Assembly (NCBI RefSeq): GCF_030160235.1
Contig: NZ_BSNY01000008.1
Span: 1 to 64,000, forward strand
Length of the DNA: 64,000 bases
Direction: 5' to 3'
From: Mesorhizobium huakuii
Lineage (GTDB): Bacteria > Pseudomonadota > Alphaproteobacteria > Rhizobiales > Rhizobiaceae
Shown here: piece after piece, positions 48,011 to 57,521 of the stretch
Position numbering within the stretch: the stretch's first letter is position 1
Layout of the letters: every line of letters starts with the position of its first letter
Program-made: the position numbers and the translations under genes
The notes under the pieces: model-generated
The model's database searches: none
What the model was told of the DNA's origin: nothing
What the model saw: only the letters and a program-made list of their open reading frames with translations

Positions 48011-49417
48011 TCAGGCGCCAACCGGCGGAGCCGGCCTGAAGCCCTCGTGCTCGACGATGGCGCGGTATCGGGCATCGGACCGCAATCCCTTGAAGGCAGG
48101 CTCGATGCGGATGCCCAGCATATCGTCCTCCTTGCGCCGCATCGCCTCTTCGAGGTAGCGGACCGCCTCGTCGTTGCGCCCCAGCATCGCCGCCGTGCAC
48201 GCCACCTTGTAGGCGGGCTCCAGGTTCCTTTCATATTGGCGGATCTGCTCGGCATACATGGCTGACAACAGTCCCTCGCCGCCGTCTTCGCGCAGACCTT
48301 TCTCGGCCGCGTCGGCAATGGCCAGGCGGGCGCTGTTGCTGGCGATGTCGGCAGCGCGCCGGTATTCGCGCAGGAAATCGGTGAAGCGGCCCTGATCGAG
48401 ATAGATGGTTGCCAGATATTCTGGCGGAGACCGCAAGTTAGGTTCGGCCTTGGCCAGTTGCTGCAGGATCATCACGGCATCATCGACCCGGCCGGCATAA
48501 AACAGGATGAGCGCCTTGTTGGCGATGATGGCGCGGGATTCCGGGTTCAGCGCCTGGGCTTTGCCAATCTCCGCCAAGGGGATGGCGGTCTCGCCTGTCA
48601 CCATCAGGGTCAGGGCATACCAATGGTGGGTCTGCGCGGCATTCGGATCAAGCCGGATGGCACGTTCGAACAGCTCCCTCGATCGCGGGAAATCCTTCGT
48701 CCAGTAGAAGGTGGTGAAGGCAAGGGCGGCATGGGCACCGGCATTGTCGGGGTCGAGCGCGATCGCTCGTTCGGCGGCGGCGACTGCGCGTGGATAGGCC
48801 TCGTTGGCCGGCATCAGCGTGAACTGGCTGATCGTGTTGTAGGCCTCGGCCAATTTGACATAGGCATCCGCATAATTCGGGTCGAGCGTCGTCGCCTCTG
48901 TCAGCAGCTGGATCGCATGGGTGAAGCCGTCGGCCTGGCGGGTGCCGAGATGATAAACGGCGTCGAGGTAGAGATCCTGGACCCGGGAATCGGGTCGGTA
49001 GACGACCCGTGCCGGAGGCGCATCGGCATGTTGCATGACCAGCGTGCCGGCAATCGCGAGCAACACCAATCCAACCGCGCCGAAGGCGAGCGGCAAGACT
49101 TGGGGCCATTTCGAAAATCTGGCCGGAGCGGCTGGGGCGGTCGTTCGCGCAACCGTAGCCAAGGGCGGCACGGCCGGTTCCTCGGCCAGGGGCTCGACAT
49201 CGTCGGATGCGGCCGGTTCACCGCCACGCAGCCACGTTTCGAGCTCGTCCGTATAGGCAAACACCAGGTTCCTGGCACCGCCGGAGATCCGGTGCACGGG
49301 CAGACCGCGCTGCTGTTCCCAACGGCGTACAGTGCGCTCGTCGCGTCCGAAGAACGCGGCGATTTCCTTCCAGTCGCGAAGGCGGCGGTCGCGCTTGCTC
49401 GTCAAGGCCTGCCCCAT
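48011..49417 (-). CDS. TPR protein with DNA-binding head and one membrane segment
   Basis: A 468-residue protein. Residues 10-65 resemble a small MerR/excisionase-type helix-turn-helix (LRDWKEIAAFFGRDERTVRRWEQQRGLPVHR). A membrane helix follows at about 115-135 (LPLAFGAVGLVLLAIAGTLVM). TPR repeats fill the rest (LDPNYADAYVKLAEAYNTIS, ALDPDNAGAHAALAFTTFYW, LDPNAAQTHHWYALTLM). Such proteins combine a cytoplasmic DNA- or protein-binding head with a periplasmic scaffold. It lies 82 bp upstream of the VWA gene on the same strand, so they may function together. Its ligand is unknown. Confidence 0.75.
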   Translation of the reverse strand: MGQALTSKRDRRLRDWKEIAAFFGRDERTVRRWEQQRGLPVHRISGGARNLVFAYTDELETWLRGGEPAASDDVEPLAEEPAVPPLATVARTTAPAAPARFSKWPQVLPLAFGAVGLVLLAIAGTLVMQHADAPPARVVYRPDSRVQDLYLDAVYHLGTRQADGFTHAIQLLTEATTLDPNYADAYVKLAEAYNTISQFTLMPANEAYPRAVAAAERAIALDPDNAGAHAALAFTTFYWTKDFPRSRELFERAIRLDPNAAQTHHWYALTLMVTGETAIPLAEIGKAQALNPESRAIIANKALILFYAGRVDDAVMILQQLAKAEPNLRSPPEYLATIYLDQGRFTDFLREYRRAADIASNSARLAIADAAEKGLREDGGEGLLSAMYAEQIRQYERNLEPAYKVACTAAMLGRNDEAVRYLEEAMRRKEDDMLGIRIEPAFKGLRSDARYRAIVEHEGFRPAPPVGA

Positions 49418-49604
49418 TGTCCCCTAACGCCCGTATCTGCCCGCATTCGCCTGATGCCCTCCAACATCAGGCCGGGCTAGCATCGCCATCGACATCAATG
49501 TCTCGATGCCAGCCGACGACCCCCGCCGGCGGGAGCATTGCTTGGCCTGTCGCGGTTTTCAACCCGGCGAAAAGGTGGGGGTATTTGGGCTGTTTCCGGG
49601 CCGC

Positions 49605-50624
49605 TCAGTAGGTGGTGCGGCGCTCTTCCGAGGGCGGTCGCCCAAACTGCAGCCGGTAGCTCTGGGCAAAATAGGAATGCGAGGTGAAGCCGGTCGCGAT
49701 CGCCACGTCGAGGATCGGCATGTTGGTCTGGCGCAGCAATTCGCGTGCCCGCTCCAGCCGCAGCCGCATGTAATAGCGGCCGGGCGTCACGTTGAGGTGG
49801 CGCAGGAACAGACGTTCCACCTGCCGCACCGAAAGGCCGGCCGATTTGGCGAGCTGAACCGCTGAGAGCGGCTCGTCGAGGTGGTCGGCCATCAGCTCGA
49901 CGATGCGCCTGAGCTTCTCCGACTTGCCGGTCAGGTCGCGTTCCGGCCCGACGCGCTGGCGGTCGCCGGCCGAGCGGATGCGCTCGTGCTGGAACTGGTT
50001 GGCGACGCCATTGGCGAGGTTCGAGCCGAAATCGCCGCGCACGATCTCCAGCATCAAATCGATCGAGGTGGTGCCGCCGGCGCAGGTGTAGCGCTTGCGG
50101 TCGATCTCGAAGACATTGCCGGTGCAGTTGATGTCGGGGAAGCGCTCCATGAAGCCGGCGCGGTTTTCCCAATGGATGGTGCAGCGGTAACCGTCGAGCT
50201 GGCCGGCTTCGGCCAGCAGGTAGGACCCAACCGACAGCGCGCCAAGTGCGTTGCCGCGCCGGCCCCAGCTGCGCAACGCCGCCAGAACCTTGCTCTTGCC
50301 GGGAAATTCGGTCGTCAGCCCAACCGAAACGAACAGGATGTCGACCGGCGGCAGGTCGGCGACGGCATAGTCGATCTTGAGCGGCAGGCCGTTGGACGCC
50401 ATCACCGGATCGCCATCGGCCGACACCGTGGTCCAGCCATAGAAATCGCGGCCGAGCAGACGGTTCGCCGACCGGAACGTGTCGATCGCCGCGGCCAGCG
50501 AGAACATGGAAAACTTGTCGACCAGCAGGAAGGCGAACTGCCGGCCACCTTGAACGGGATCACTCGTGACCGGCCGTTCCGGGGAAATGGTGGGGTTCGG
50601 CAAAACTGGCGCTTTCAGGGTCAA
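49605..50624 (-). CDS. GlxA-family AraC-type transcriptional regulator
   Basis: A 339-residue regulator. A DJ-1/PfpI-like amidotransferase-fold domain (about residues 28-200; FAFLLVDKFSMFSLAAAIDTFR, GALSVGSYLLAEAG, TIHWEN) is joined to an AraC helix-turn-helix pair (LSAVQLAKSAGLSVRQVERLFLRHL and MPILDVAIATGFTSHSYFAQSYRLQFGRPPSE). The nucleophile-elbow cysteine is replaced (SVGSY), so the N-terminal domain should sense a ligand rather than catalyse. Relatives such as GbdR and CdhR control choline, betaine or carnitine genes. The start codon is TTG and uncertain. It follows folD by 7 bp. Confidence 0.85.
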   Translation of the reverse strand: MTLKAPVLPNPTISPERPVTSDPVQGGRQFAFLLVDKFSMFSLAAAIDTFRSANRLLGRDFYGWTTVSADGDPVMASNGLPLKIDYAVADLPPVDILFVSVGLTTEFPGKSKVLAALRSWGRRGNALGALSVGSYLLAEAGQLDGYRCTIHWENRAGFMERFPDINCTGNVFEIDRKRYTCAGGTTSIDLMLEIVRGDFGSNLANGVANQFQHERIRSAGDRQRVGPERDLTGKSEKLRRIVELMADHLDEPLSAVQLAKSAGLSVRQVERLFLRHLNVTPGRYYMRLRLERARELLRQTNMPILDVAIATGFTSHSYFAQSYRLQFGRPPSEERRTTY

Positions 50625-50631
50625 CCCGGGC

Positions 50632-51531
50632 TCAGAAGGAGGGCCGCTTCAGTCCGGCCGCAAGGTAGGCAGAAGCTAACGTATTGGCCATCAGCATGGC
50701 AATGGTCATCGGCCCGACACCACCAGGCACCGGCGTGATGGCGCCAGCTTGCTTGGCCGCCTCGGCGTAGGCGACATCGCCGACGAGGCGCGACTTGCCC
50801 TCGCCCTTCTCGGGCGCCGGAATGCGGTTGATGCCGACATCGATGACTGTGGCGCCGGGCTTCACCCAGTCCCCCTTGATCATTTCCGGCCGGCCGACGG
50901 CGGCGACAAGAATGTCGGCGGTGCGGGCAAGCGCCGGCAGGTCCTTGGTGCGGCTGTGGGCGATGGTGACGGTGCAGTTCGCGGCAAGCAGCAGATTGGC
51001 CATCGGCTTGCCGACGATGTTGGAGCGGCCGACGACGACGGCGTTGAGGCCGGACAGGTCCTTGCCGCGCACGCGCTCGATCAGAAGCATCGAGCCGGCC
51101 GGCGTGCAGGGAACAAAGGCCGTGTCGAGTTCGCCTGTGCCAAGCTTGCCGACATTGATGAAATGGAAGCCGTCGACATCTTTCTGGGGCGCGATCGCCT
51201 GGATGATCTTGCCGGCATCGATGTGGCCGGGCAGCGGCAACTGCACCAGGATGCCGTTGACCGCCGGATCGGCATTGAGGTCGGCGATGATCTTGAGCAA
51301 CGCCTCTTGGGAAGTCTCGGCCGGCAGCGTGTGCTGGAGCGAATGAAAGCCGCATTCCTTGGCGGTGCGCGACTTGGAAGCGACATAGACCTGGCTCGCC
51401 GGATCCTCGCCGACGATAACCACGGCCAGACCAGGCTTGGCCTTGCCCTTGGCGACCAGCTCGGCGGTCAAGGCCTTGACCGTCCGCACCACATCCTCGG
51501 CAACGCTCTTTCCGTCAATCACTTCGGCCAT
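50632..51531 (-). CDS. folD: Methylenetetrahydrofolate dehydrogenase / cyclohydrolase
   Basis: A 299-residue bifunctional cytoplasmic enzyme linking methylene-, methenyl- and formyl-tetrahydrofolate. It has the catalytic lysine region [27 protein letters not shown], the dinucleotide-binding [18 protein letters not shown] and the terminal [18 protein letters not shown]. Normal length. The downstream GlxA-type regulator is close enough to share its transcript. Between its start and the Wzz-like gene lie about 180 bp without a gene. Confidence 0.95.
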   Translation of the reverse strand: MAEVIDGKSVAEDVVRTVKALTAELVAKGKAKPGLAVVIVGEDPASQVYVASKSRTAKECGFHSLQHTLPAETSQEALLKIIADLNADPAVNGILVQLPLPGHIDAGKIIQAIAPQKDVDGFHFINVGKLGTGELDTAFVPCTPAGSMLLIERVRGKDLSGLNAVVVGRSNIVGKPMANLLLAANCTVTIAHSRTKDLPALARTADILVAAVGRPEMIKGDWVKPGATVIDVGINRIPAPEKGEGKSRLVGDVAYAEAAKQAGAITPVPGGVGPMTIAMLMANTLASAYLAAGLKRPSF

Positions 51532-51714
51532 GAACCATCCTCAACCCTGTTTCGCCCGACACCGCTTTCGGCAACGCAATATCCCGGCGCCGGCAGCATG
51601 CAGCGCGGCATTGTCACGAAAATTCCCGCACGCAATCCCGTCAAAGCGCCGTCCCATGCCGTTTACGCGAAAACCGGGATGGTTTTGTTCGGCCTCCGCG
51701 AAGTATTCGGTGGC

Positions 51715-54273
51715 TCAGAAGTAGCGGCGGCGGGCGCGGCTCTCGGTGAGTTCGCGCACCGCCTCACGGAATTCGCGCAGGCTGGCACGAATTTCCTCGA
51801 TCGGCGCCTGTTCGGCGCTTTCCTCGACCTGCGAAGGCTCAGCCGGCGGCTGGGTTGAATAGGCCGGTGGCTGCGGCGGCGCAGGCTGCGGTGGGTATGG
51901 CATATGCCCGGCATTGGGCGCCATGTCCTGGGTATAGGGGTAACCTGCGGGCGGCGGCGCCTGCCGGGGCTGCGGATAGCCCGCCTGCTGAGCAGGGGGA
52001 TAGGGCGGCGGAGCCGGATAGAGCGGCTGCAGCGGCATTATCGGTGACCGCGACGGCGGCCCCATCGGCTGGGAATAGACGGCATCGAAGCCTGGCGGGA
52101 AAGGCAGCCGCGAATAGTCCGACGACCGAGGCATGAAGGCGGCATCCGGGTTCGGGAAGCCGGAGGGCATGGCGGCATCCGCCGGCCGCGCATTGCCGCC
52201 GAATGCGGCGAATTCGCTGTCATCGTCCGCCTCGGTGGATGGCTTGCGGGATACGGCATTGCGCAGTTTCGCCATGAGCGCCGCGACACGCCCTGGCCGT
52301 TCGGCGGGAGCAGTTTCGGCCTGCGCCAGGGGTGGTGGCGGTGCTGGCGGCGGGGGTGGCGCCGGCGGTACCGGCACGGCCGGCATTGGCGGCGCGGGCG
52401 GCGGCGCTGCCCGGAATGCCTGGTCTTCGACAGGCGTCTTGCGATCGCGGCGCGAACGCGATGTGGCGGTCTCGCGCAGGCTTTCATAGGCGCCACGCAT
52501 CGCACCGAGACCAACGCCGGAGGCAAAGCCCAGGAACAGGCCGGCAAGCGCCATCACGACCCGCGATGGACCGTTCGGCTCGAGCGGGACGGAGGGCGGC
52601 GAGATGACGGTCATATTGGCGGTATTGATGCCCTTCTGCTCGCCAATCTCCTTGGCGCGCAGCAGATATTGTTCATAGACCGAGCGCTTCGCGGCGGCGT
52701 CGCGCTCCAGTTCGCGCATCGAGACGAGGTCGCCGTTGACGTCGCCGCTGCGGACCTTCATCTGCGCCAGTTGCGATGCCAAGTCCTGTTGGACCTGGAT
52801 CGAGCGTTTCAGGTCAACCTGCAGCGACGAGGCGATGCGACTGAGTTCCGCGGCGATGCGATCGCGTGCTCCGGCCAGCTGCGCGTTGAGCGCCTGGAGT
52901 TCGGGATGGCGCGGACCCAGCCGGACCGCCGCTCGATCGGCCTCCTGCTTGAGCGTGGCATATTGCGCGCGCAGATCGCTCATCGTGTTGGAATTGATTT
53001 CTTCCGGCAAAGTGCCGCCGAGCACGGAATTGACATTGATCGAGCGGGCGGAGGCCGCGCGGGCGTTCAGTTCCGCCGTACGGGCGCGAGCAACGGACAG
53101 TTGCTCGTTGACCTTGAGCATCTGATCATCGCTGATCAGGTGGCCCTGCGCGTCGACAAGGTCGTGCGTGGCCCTGAAATCCTCGACCTTGCGCTCGGCC
53201 GTCTCGACGCTTTTGCGCATTTCCTCGAGTTTCGCCGTCAATTCGTTGTTGGCCCGGCCGGCGGTGAGGGATTGAAATTCACCCGAGGTCTGCAGGAAGA
53301 CATCCGTCATCGTTTCTGCGATGAGCGCCGATTTCTGGGCGTTCTGCGTGGTGACGCCGATCACGATCGTGGAGGTCTTGCCCGCGCGCTCGACCGAAAG
53401 GCTTTCAGCCAGATTGCCGACGGCAAGCGACAAGCGACGCGGTTCATCGCCACCGCCTGGTCCGTCGTGGCGCAACAGGATCGAGCGGATCAGTGACATG
53501 ACGCCCAGGCCGCCCGTGCCTTGGCCATTGAACTCCGGATCGTCGGCGAGATTGAGCTTGTTGACGACCTTGCCCAGCACCGTGCCCGAGGTCAGCAACC
53601 TGATCTGATTTTCGACATTGACGAGTGTCGCGTCGGGAACAACCGCCATCTGGGTGAGATCACGGTCCGAAAGTTTCAGATCGCGCGGATCGACGACCAA
53701 TTCCGTCATCGATTCGTATTTCTTCGGCGTCGACAGCGCGATCGCGATGCCGAGCCCGGCACCGATCAGGGTGGTGGTGATGATCAGCAGTTTCGACCTG
53801 GCAATGCCACGCACGACCTGCATCGGATCGATCAGAGGCTTCCACTGCTGGTCGTCCCTGCGATTGTCAAAGGGTGCATTGGCTTCGCCTGCCTGACGGG
53901 ATCCGGACCTGTCATCCGAGCGAGCGCTGCCGGAAGGCTCTTCAGCGACCATCCGTGCGTGCGGCATGGCCGGCGGCAGATCGCCGGTGCCGGCGTCCGC
54001 CGGTGAGCGCCAGGTGTCGTTTCGTGCAGTTGCTTCCGGCTGCCCATCGGGCGGTAACCGCTTTTCGTCAGCGGTGGACGGCGTTGGGTTCGCCCGCGCC
54101 TCACGCCGCGAACGGGCAAGGCGATGGCGCGTGGCGGCATCCTCGCGCCATACCGAATCCGCGCGATCGCCTATCGAGACCAGGGATGCGTCATCCTCAC
54201 CGCGCATGGCCTGGCCCAGCGCCAGCAAGGAACGCTCGCGCCTCCAGTCTTCACGGTTTTCCCTGTCGACCAT
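51715..54273 (-). CDS. Wzz/GumC-like polysaccharide co-polymerase without kinase domain
   Basis: An 852-residue inner-membrane protein. A cytoplasmic, charged, probably disordered head (about 155 residues) comes first. Membrane helix 1 is LLIITTTLIGAGLGIAIAL and the Wzz motif begins with KKYESMTELVVDPRDLKLSDRDL. A long periplasmic coiled-coil region (about 290-560) follows. Membrane helix 2 is MALAGLFLGFASGVGLGA. The C-terminal tail of about 270 residues is rich in proline, alanine and glutamine. Bacterial tyrosine kinases of this type (ExoP, Wzc) carry Walker motifs there; none is present. It should set chain length in Wzy-dependent polysaccharide synthesis. It is divergent from the flippase with 183 bp between. 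Confidence 0.82.
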   Translation of the reverse strand: MVDRENREDWRRERSLLALGQAMRGEDDASLVSIGDRADSVWREDAATRHRLARSRREARANPTPSTADEKRLPPDGQPEATARNDTWRSPADAGTGDLPPAMPHARMVAEEPSGSARSDDRSGSRQAGEANAPFDNRRDDQQWKPLIDPMQVVRGIARSKLLIITTTLIGAGLGIAIALSTPKKYESMTELVVDPRDLKLSDRDLTQMAVVPDATLVNVENQIRLLTSGTVLGKVVNKLNLADDPEFNGQGTGGLGVMSLIRSILLRHDGPGGGDEPRRLSLAVGNLAESLSVERAGKTSTIVIGVTTQNAQKSALIAETMTDVFLQTSGEFQSLTAGRANNELTAKLEEMRKSVETAERKVEDFRATHDLVDAQGHLISDDQMLKVNEQLSVARARTAELNARAASARSINVNSVLGGTLPEEINSNTMSDLRAQYATLKQEADRAAVRLGPRHPELQALNAQLAGARDRIAAELSRIASSLQVDLKRSIQVQQDLASQLAQMKVRSGDVNGDLVSMRELERDAAAKRSVYEQYLLRAKEIGEQKGINTANMTVISPPSVPLEPNGPSRVVMALAGLFLGFASGVGLGAMRGAYESLRETATSRSRRDRKTPVEDQAFRAAPPPAPPMPAVPVPPAPPPPPAPPPPLAQAETAPAERPGRVAALMAKLRNAVSRKPSTEADDDSEFAAFGGNARPADAAMPSGFPNPDAAFMPRSSDYSRLPFPPGFDAVYSQPMGPPSRSPIMPLQPLYPAPPPYPPAQQAGYPQPRQAPPPAGYPYTQDMAPNAGHMPYPPQPAPPQPPAYSTQPPAEPSQVEESAEQAPIEEIRASLREFREAVRELTESRARRRYF

Positions 54274-54456
54274 TGTCTTGGAGCTTCACTCTTGGCCGCT
54301 GGGCGGCGGCGGTCGGCTATTCGTTAAGCCACGCTAAACAGGCATAGGAAACAAAAGGTTAATTTCGCATGCCGGGATGTAAGCTTTTCATAACCTTCAA
54401 GTGCCGGAATCTCAGCGCTTTCGGGCCTCAGAACGGCACGTTAAGCTTTCCCGCCT

Positions 54457-55767
54457 ATGGCTTCCCGGCACATGACCGAAGCTCGCGGCATACCGCAAAG
54501 GCGCACTTTCGCCCGGATCGGCACTTTCGTGGCCGAGCGACGGGGGCTGGTGCGCGACTATTTTTCGGCGATCAGCGGCGCCGGCGGGCGACTGGTGTTC
54601 TCGCTGGCCTATTTCATCGCGCTCGCCAACACGCTGTCGATCTCGGAATTCGGCATGTTCGCCACCGCTTCGGCGGCGGGCGTGATGCTGTCGCGGATCC
54701 TGGCCTTCGGTTTCATCTCGGCGCTCTACCGCACCGCCACCATCCGCCCCAATCTGATCGGCACCTTCACAGCCGGCTTCCTGCTGCTCGCCATCGTCTC
54801 GCTGCCGTTCCTGGCGTTGGCCTCATTCGGGATCTACCTGATCTTCTTCGCCGGCACCGTGCCGCTGTCGGTGTTTTCGGCGATCGTGTTTGCCGAAGCG
54901 CTGTTGTGGCGGCCAGTCGAGGTGGCGCTGATCGTCAACAACGGGCTCGGCAAGTTCGGCCGTGCCGCGATCCTGGCGATCCTGGCGACGGCACTGCGGG
55001 CGCTTGGCGCGGGGCTGTTCATGGTTTCGGCGCAGCACAGCATCTGGGTTTGGTCGTGGTTCTATATCGGCGCCAACGCCGCCTCGCTGCTTCTGGCTTT
55101 CGGCTGGTTCTATCCGCGCCAGAGACTGCGGCTGCGCATCGAGCTTTATCTGCGGCGGCTTGCCGATTCCATCTACGTCGCCGGCGCGGAAGTGTTGTTC
55201 TACCTGCAATCGGAATTCGACAAGCTGCTGGTGCTGGCGATCGGCGGCCCGCATCTGGCCGGCATCTATGCCATCATCATGCGACTGGTCGACCTGACCG
55301 CGATCCCGATCCGCACCTTCTCGATGATGCTGGTGCAACGCATGATGCGCGCGCCGGACCTGTTGTCGCGGCTGGCGGTCAAGAGCGGCATCGAGGGCGG
55401 CGTGTTCCTGGTTTCGACGCTGGCGCTGCTGGCGCTCGGCATCGTGCTGCATTTCTTCCCCAACGCCCTCGGCAGGAACGTCTCCGAGGCCGCGCCGCTG
55501 GTGGCGCTGGCGATCTGCGTTCCGGGATTGCGCAATCTGGTCGAATACCAGGCGGAGCTCCTGTTCGCCCGCGGCCAGACGGCGGTGCGGGCGCTCAACC
55601 TCGGTTTGCTCGCCGCCCTGAAGGCACTCCTGCTGACCTATGTGCTGACCACCATCGCCGATACGTCGAAGCTGGTGCTGTCGCTCAACATCGTTTTCCT
55701 GCTGCTCTATCTCGCCTCGATGCTGCTGACTTATTCGGCGCTGCGCAGGCCGGCGAAGGCGATCTGA
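54457..55767 (+). CDS. Wzx-like polysaccharide flippase
   Basis: A 436-residue membrane protein with about twelve hydrophobic helices, of the MOP/polysaccharide-transport group (LVFSLAYFIALANTLSISEFGMFATASA in the first helices; SEFDKLLVLAIGGPHLAGIYAIIMRLVDL in the middle). It would flip lipid-linked repeat units to the periplasm for polymerisation by the polymerase at 59829. An ATG five codons later is an alternative start. It faces the Wzz-like gene and the glycosyltransferase genes of the same locus. Confidence 0.82.
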   Translation: MASRHMTEARGIPQRRTFARIGTFVAERRGLVRDYFSAISGAGGRLVFSLAYFIALANTLSISEFGMFATASAAGVMLSRILAFGFISALYRTATIRPNLIGTFTAGFLLLAIVSLPFLALASFGIYLIFFAGTVPLSVFSAIVFAEALLWRPVEVALIVNNGLGKFGRAAILAILATALRALGAGLFMVSAQHSIWVWSWFYIGANAASLLLAFGWFYPRQRLRLRIELYLRRLADSIYVAGAEVLFYLQSEFDKLLVLAIGGPHLAGIYAIIMRLVDLTAIPIRTFSMMLVQRMMRAPDLLSRLAVKSGIEGGVFLVSTLALLALGIVLHFFPNALGRNVSEAAPLVALAICVPGLRNLVEYQAELLFARGQTAVRALNLGLLAALKALLLTYVLTTIADTSKLVLSLNIVFLLLYLASMLLTYSALRRPAKAI

Positions 55768-55806
55768 ATTCAGGTGAGGCCGGCCTGACCTGAATTCCTG
55801 CTCAGG

Positions 55807-56730
55807 CTAATCCAATCCGATCAGGCGGCGGATGCGGCCGATATCGGTGCCGATGAAGGATTGCATGCCGATCGCCACCTGCTCCGGCGCCATGCCGGCA
55901 ACGAAGCGGCGGAACTCATCGTCCGACAAGGCTTCGCCCGTCCAGTGGACGCGGCAGAATTCTTCCGAACCGTGGAAGTGGCCGGCGCCATCAAGCACAT
56001 CGTCGACATAGCGGCCATAGATCATGCATTCGGAGAATCTGCGCGCCGAGCCGACGACTTCGACCCAGTCGCGGCCATGGACCTTCTCGATCTGGCCGCA
56101 CATGGCAAGCACGGTGTCGCGGCGCCAGGCGATCAGCGTCGAGATGTAGTCATGGGTTGATACGCGAGACGGATCAATGCCGAGCGCCGAACCCGCATTG
56201 CGCGACCAGATGCGATGCTCGTCGTGACCGTCACCGGCCAGCACGCCGTCGCGGCGGAACAGCCGCGCCTTGCCGTCGCGCCAGAACGCGGCGCAGTCGA
56301 ATGCTTTCAGGAAAGCGACGTCGGAATCGCAGAAGACAAGGACGTCTTCGCTGGCATGCGCCGCGATGGCGATGCGGCGCAATTGCTGCACGTGCCAGCC
56401 GCGCAGCGGTTGCGTCTTCAGGCTGAACCAGACCCGCCGGCGGAACAGGCTGAGCGGATCGTCGAAAGCGCGCAGCCAGCGTGGCAGCAGGTCGCGCTCG
56501 TCGACAACAGTGCGCCGGTCTGTCTCCAGCTGACGGAAAAGCTTGATATCGCGGTGTTCGACCAGGATGTAGTGGTGCGCGGCGCCGGAGACATGCCGGT
56601 CAAGCGTCTCGCACAACAGCCGGCAGCGCTCGAAATCCGGCGCATAGCTTGCCGTCACCACCGCCACCGTCGGCGTCTTCGGCAACAGGCCCGAGCCGGC
56701 AAGGGCATCTGGAACGAACCGCTTGTTCAA
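55807..56730 (-). CDS. DUF6492-type glycosyltransferase-like protein
   Basis: A 307-residue protein with a GT-A-like opening (TVAVVTASYAPDFERCRLLCETLDRHV), a conserved HYILVEHRDIKLFRQL, a D-x-D-type element (VFCDSDVAFLK) for metal/nucleotide-sugar binding and WVEVVGSARRFSECMIYGRYVDDV. I assign it to the DUF6492 group, found in surface-polysaccharide loci. Translation most likely starts at TTG 56730, which overlaps the wecG stop as TTGA and has GGAGA six bases upstream. The open frame extends 84 codons further only out of register with wecG. Confidence 0.7.
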   Translation of the reverse strand: MNKRFVPDALAGSGLLPKTPTVAVVTASYAPDFERCRLLCETLDRHVSGAAHHYILVEHRDIKLFRQLETDRRTVVDERDLLPRWLRAFDDPLSLFRRRVWFSLKTQPLRGWHVQQLRRIAIAAHASEDVLVFCDSDVAFLKAFDCAAFWRDGKARLFRRDGVLAGDGHDEHRIWSRNAGSALGIDPSRVSTHDYISTLIAWRRDTVLAMCGQIEKVHGRDWVEVVGSARRFSECMIYGRYVDDVLDGAGHFHGSEEFCRVHWTGEALSDDEFRRFVAGMAPEQVAIGMQSFIGTDIGRIRRLIGLD

Positions 56731-57521
56731 CGGAGTTCTCCAGCCGTATCGGCGCCACGCGACCATCTCTGCTTGACGACCCGCCACAGGAACACAGGAT
56801 TGCCGACCACGTAGCGGCGCCAGAGCCGGCCTGGTTCGACCGCCAGCCGGAACAACCATTCCAGGCGCAGGCGGCGCATCCACAGCGGCGCGCGCGGCAC
56901 CGAGCCGCTCAGGAAATCCAGCAGCGCGCCGACCGCGACCGGCATCGTGCAGTGGCGTTCGTCGATATGGCGGGCGATCCACAGTTCCTGGCGCGGCACG
57001 CCCATGGCGACCAGCAGCATGTCGGGCCGCAGCGCCGCGATCCGGCCAATGATCTCCGGCTCCTGGGCGGCGGAGAAATAGCCGTCATGGATGACCACGA
57101 AATTGTGATGCACGGCAAGGGCTGCCAGCTTGACCGCCGCCGCTTCGGCGTTGACACGCGTCGCGCCGAGCAACCCGACGGTCAGCGGCCGCGTCGAGGC
57201 CTGCAGGAAGGCCGGCACGAAATCGGTGCCGTTGAGATTGTCCGGAAACGGCGCGCCATGGAGAAGCTGCGCTGCGAGATCGACGCCGATGCCGTCCGGC
57301 AGGATGAGGAAATCGTCGAGCGCCTCGGCGAAGACCGGGTCTGAATAGGCGATGTTGGCATTGTGCGCGTTGAGGAAACTGACCTTGGTGAAGCGCCGCT
57401 CGGCGATCAGGCGGGTAAGCAGGGCGATGGCATCGTCCCAGCGGATGGCGAGCACGGAGATGCCGAGGATCGTCTTCAAGCTGTCGAGCCCGAAGGCCGC
57501 GCGGGCGGTGTGCATATTCAT
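56727..57521 (-). CDS. WecG/TagA/CpsF-family glycosyltransferase (GT26)
   Basis: A 264-residue cytoplasmic or membrane-associated transferase. Signatures include FLNAHNANIAYSDPVFAEAL, ILPDGIGVDLAAQLL, NGTDFVPAFL, VGLLGATRVNAE, PDMLLVAMGVPRQELWIA and GALLDFLSGSVPRAP, then LEWLFRLAVEPGRLWRRY. It adds a sugar, often ManNAc-type, to a lipid-linked acceptor. The ATG at 57521 follows AGGAGGTGCTTGC and overlaps the stop of the GT4 gene (ATGA). It is the middle gene of a coupled trio. Confidence 0.88.
   Translation of the reverse strand: MNMHTARAAFGLDSLKTILGISVLAIRWDDAIALLTRLIAERRFTKVSFLNAHNANIAYSDPVFAEALDDFLILPDGIGVDLAAQLLHGAPFPDNLNGTDFVPAFLQASTRPLTVGLLGATRVNAEAAAVKLAALAVHHNFVVIHDGYFSAAQEPEIIGRIAALRPDMLLVAMGVPRQELWIARHIDERHCTMPVAVGALLDFLSGSVPRAPLWMRRLRLEWLFRLAVEPGRLWRRYVVGNPVFLWRVVKQRWSRGADTAGELR

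Noticed and set aside
54369-55793. 474-codon plus-strand frame overlapping the flippase
   Set aside because: Arginine- and alanine-rich out-of-frame text; the flippase frame has the membrane helices.
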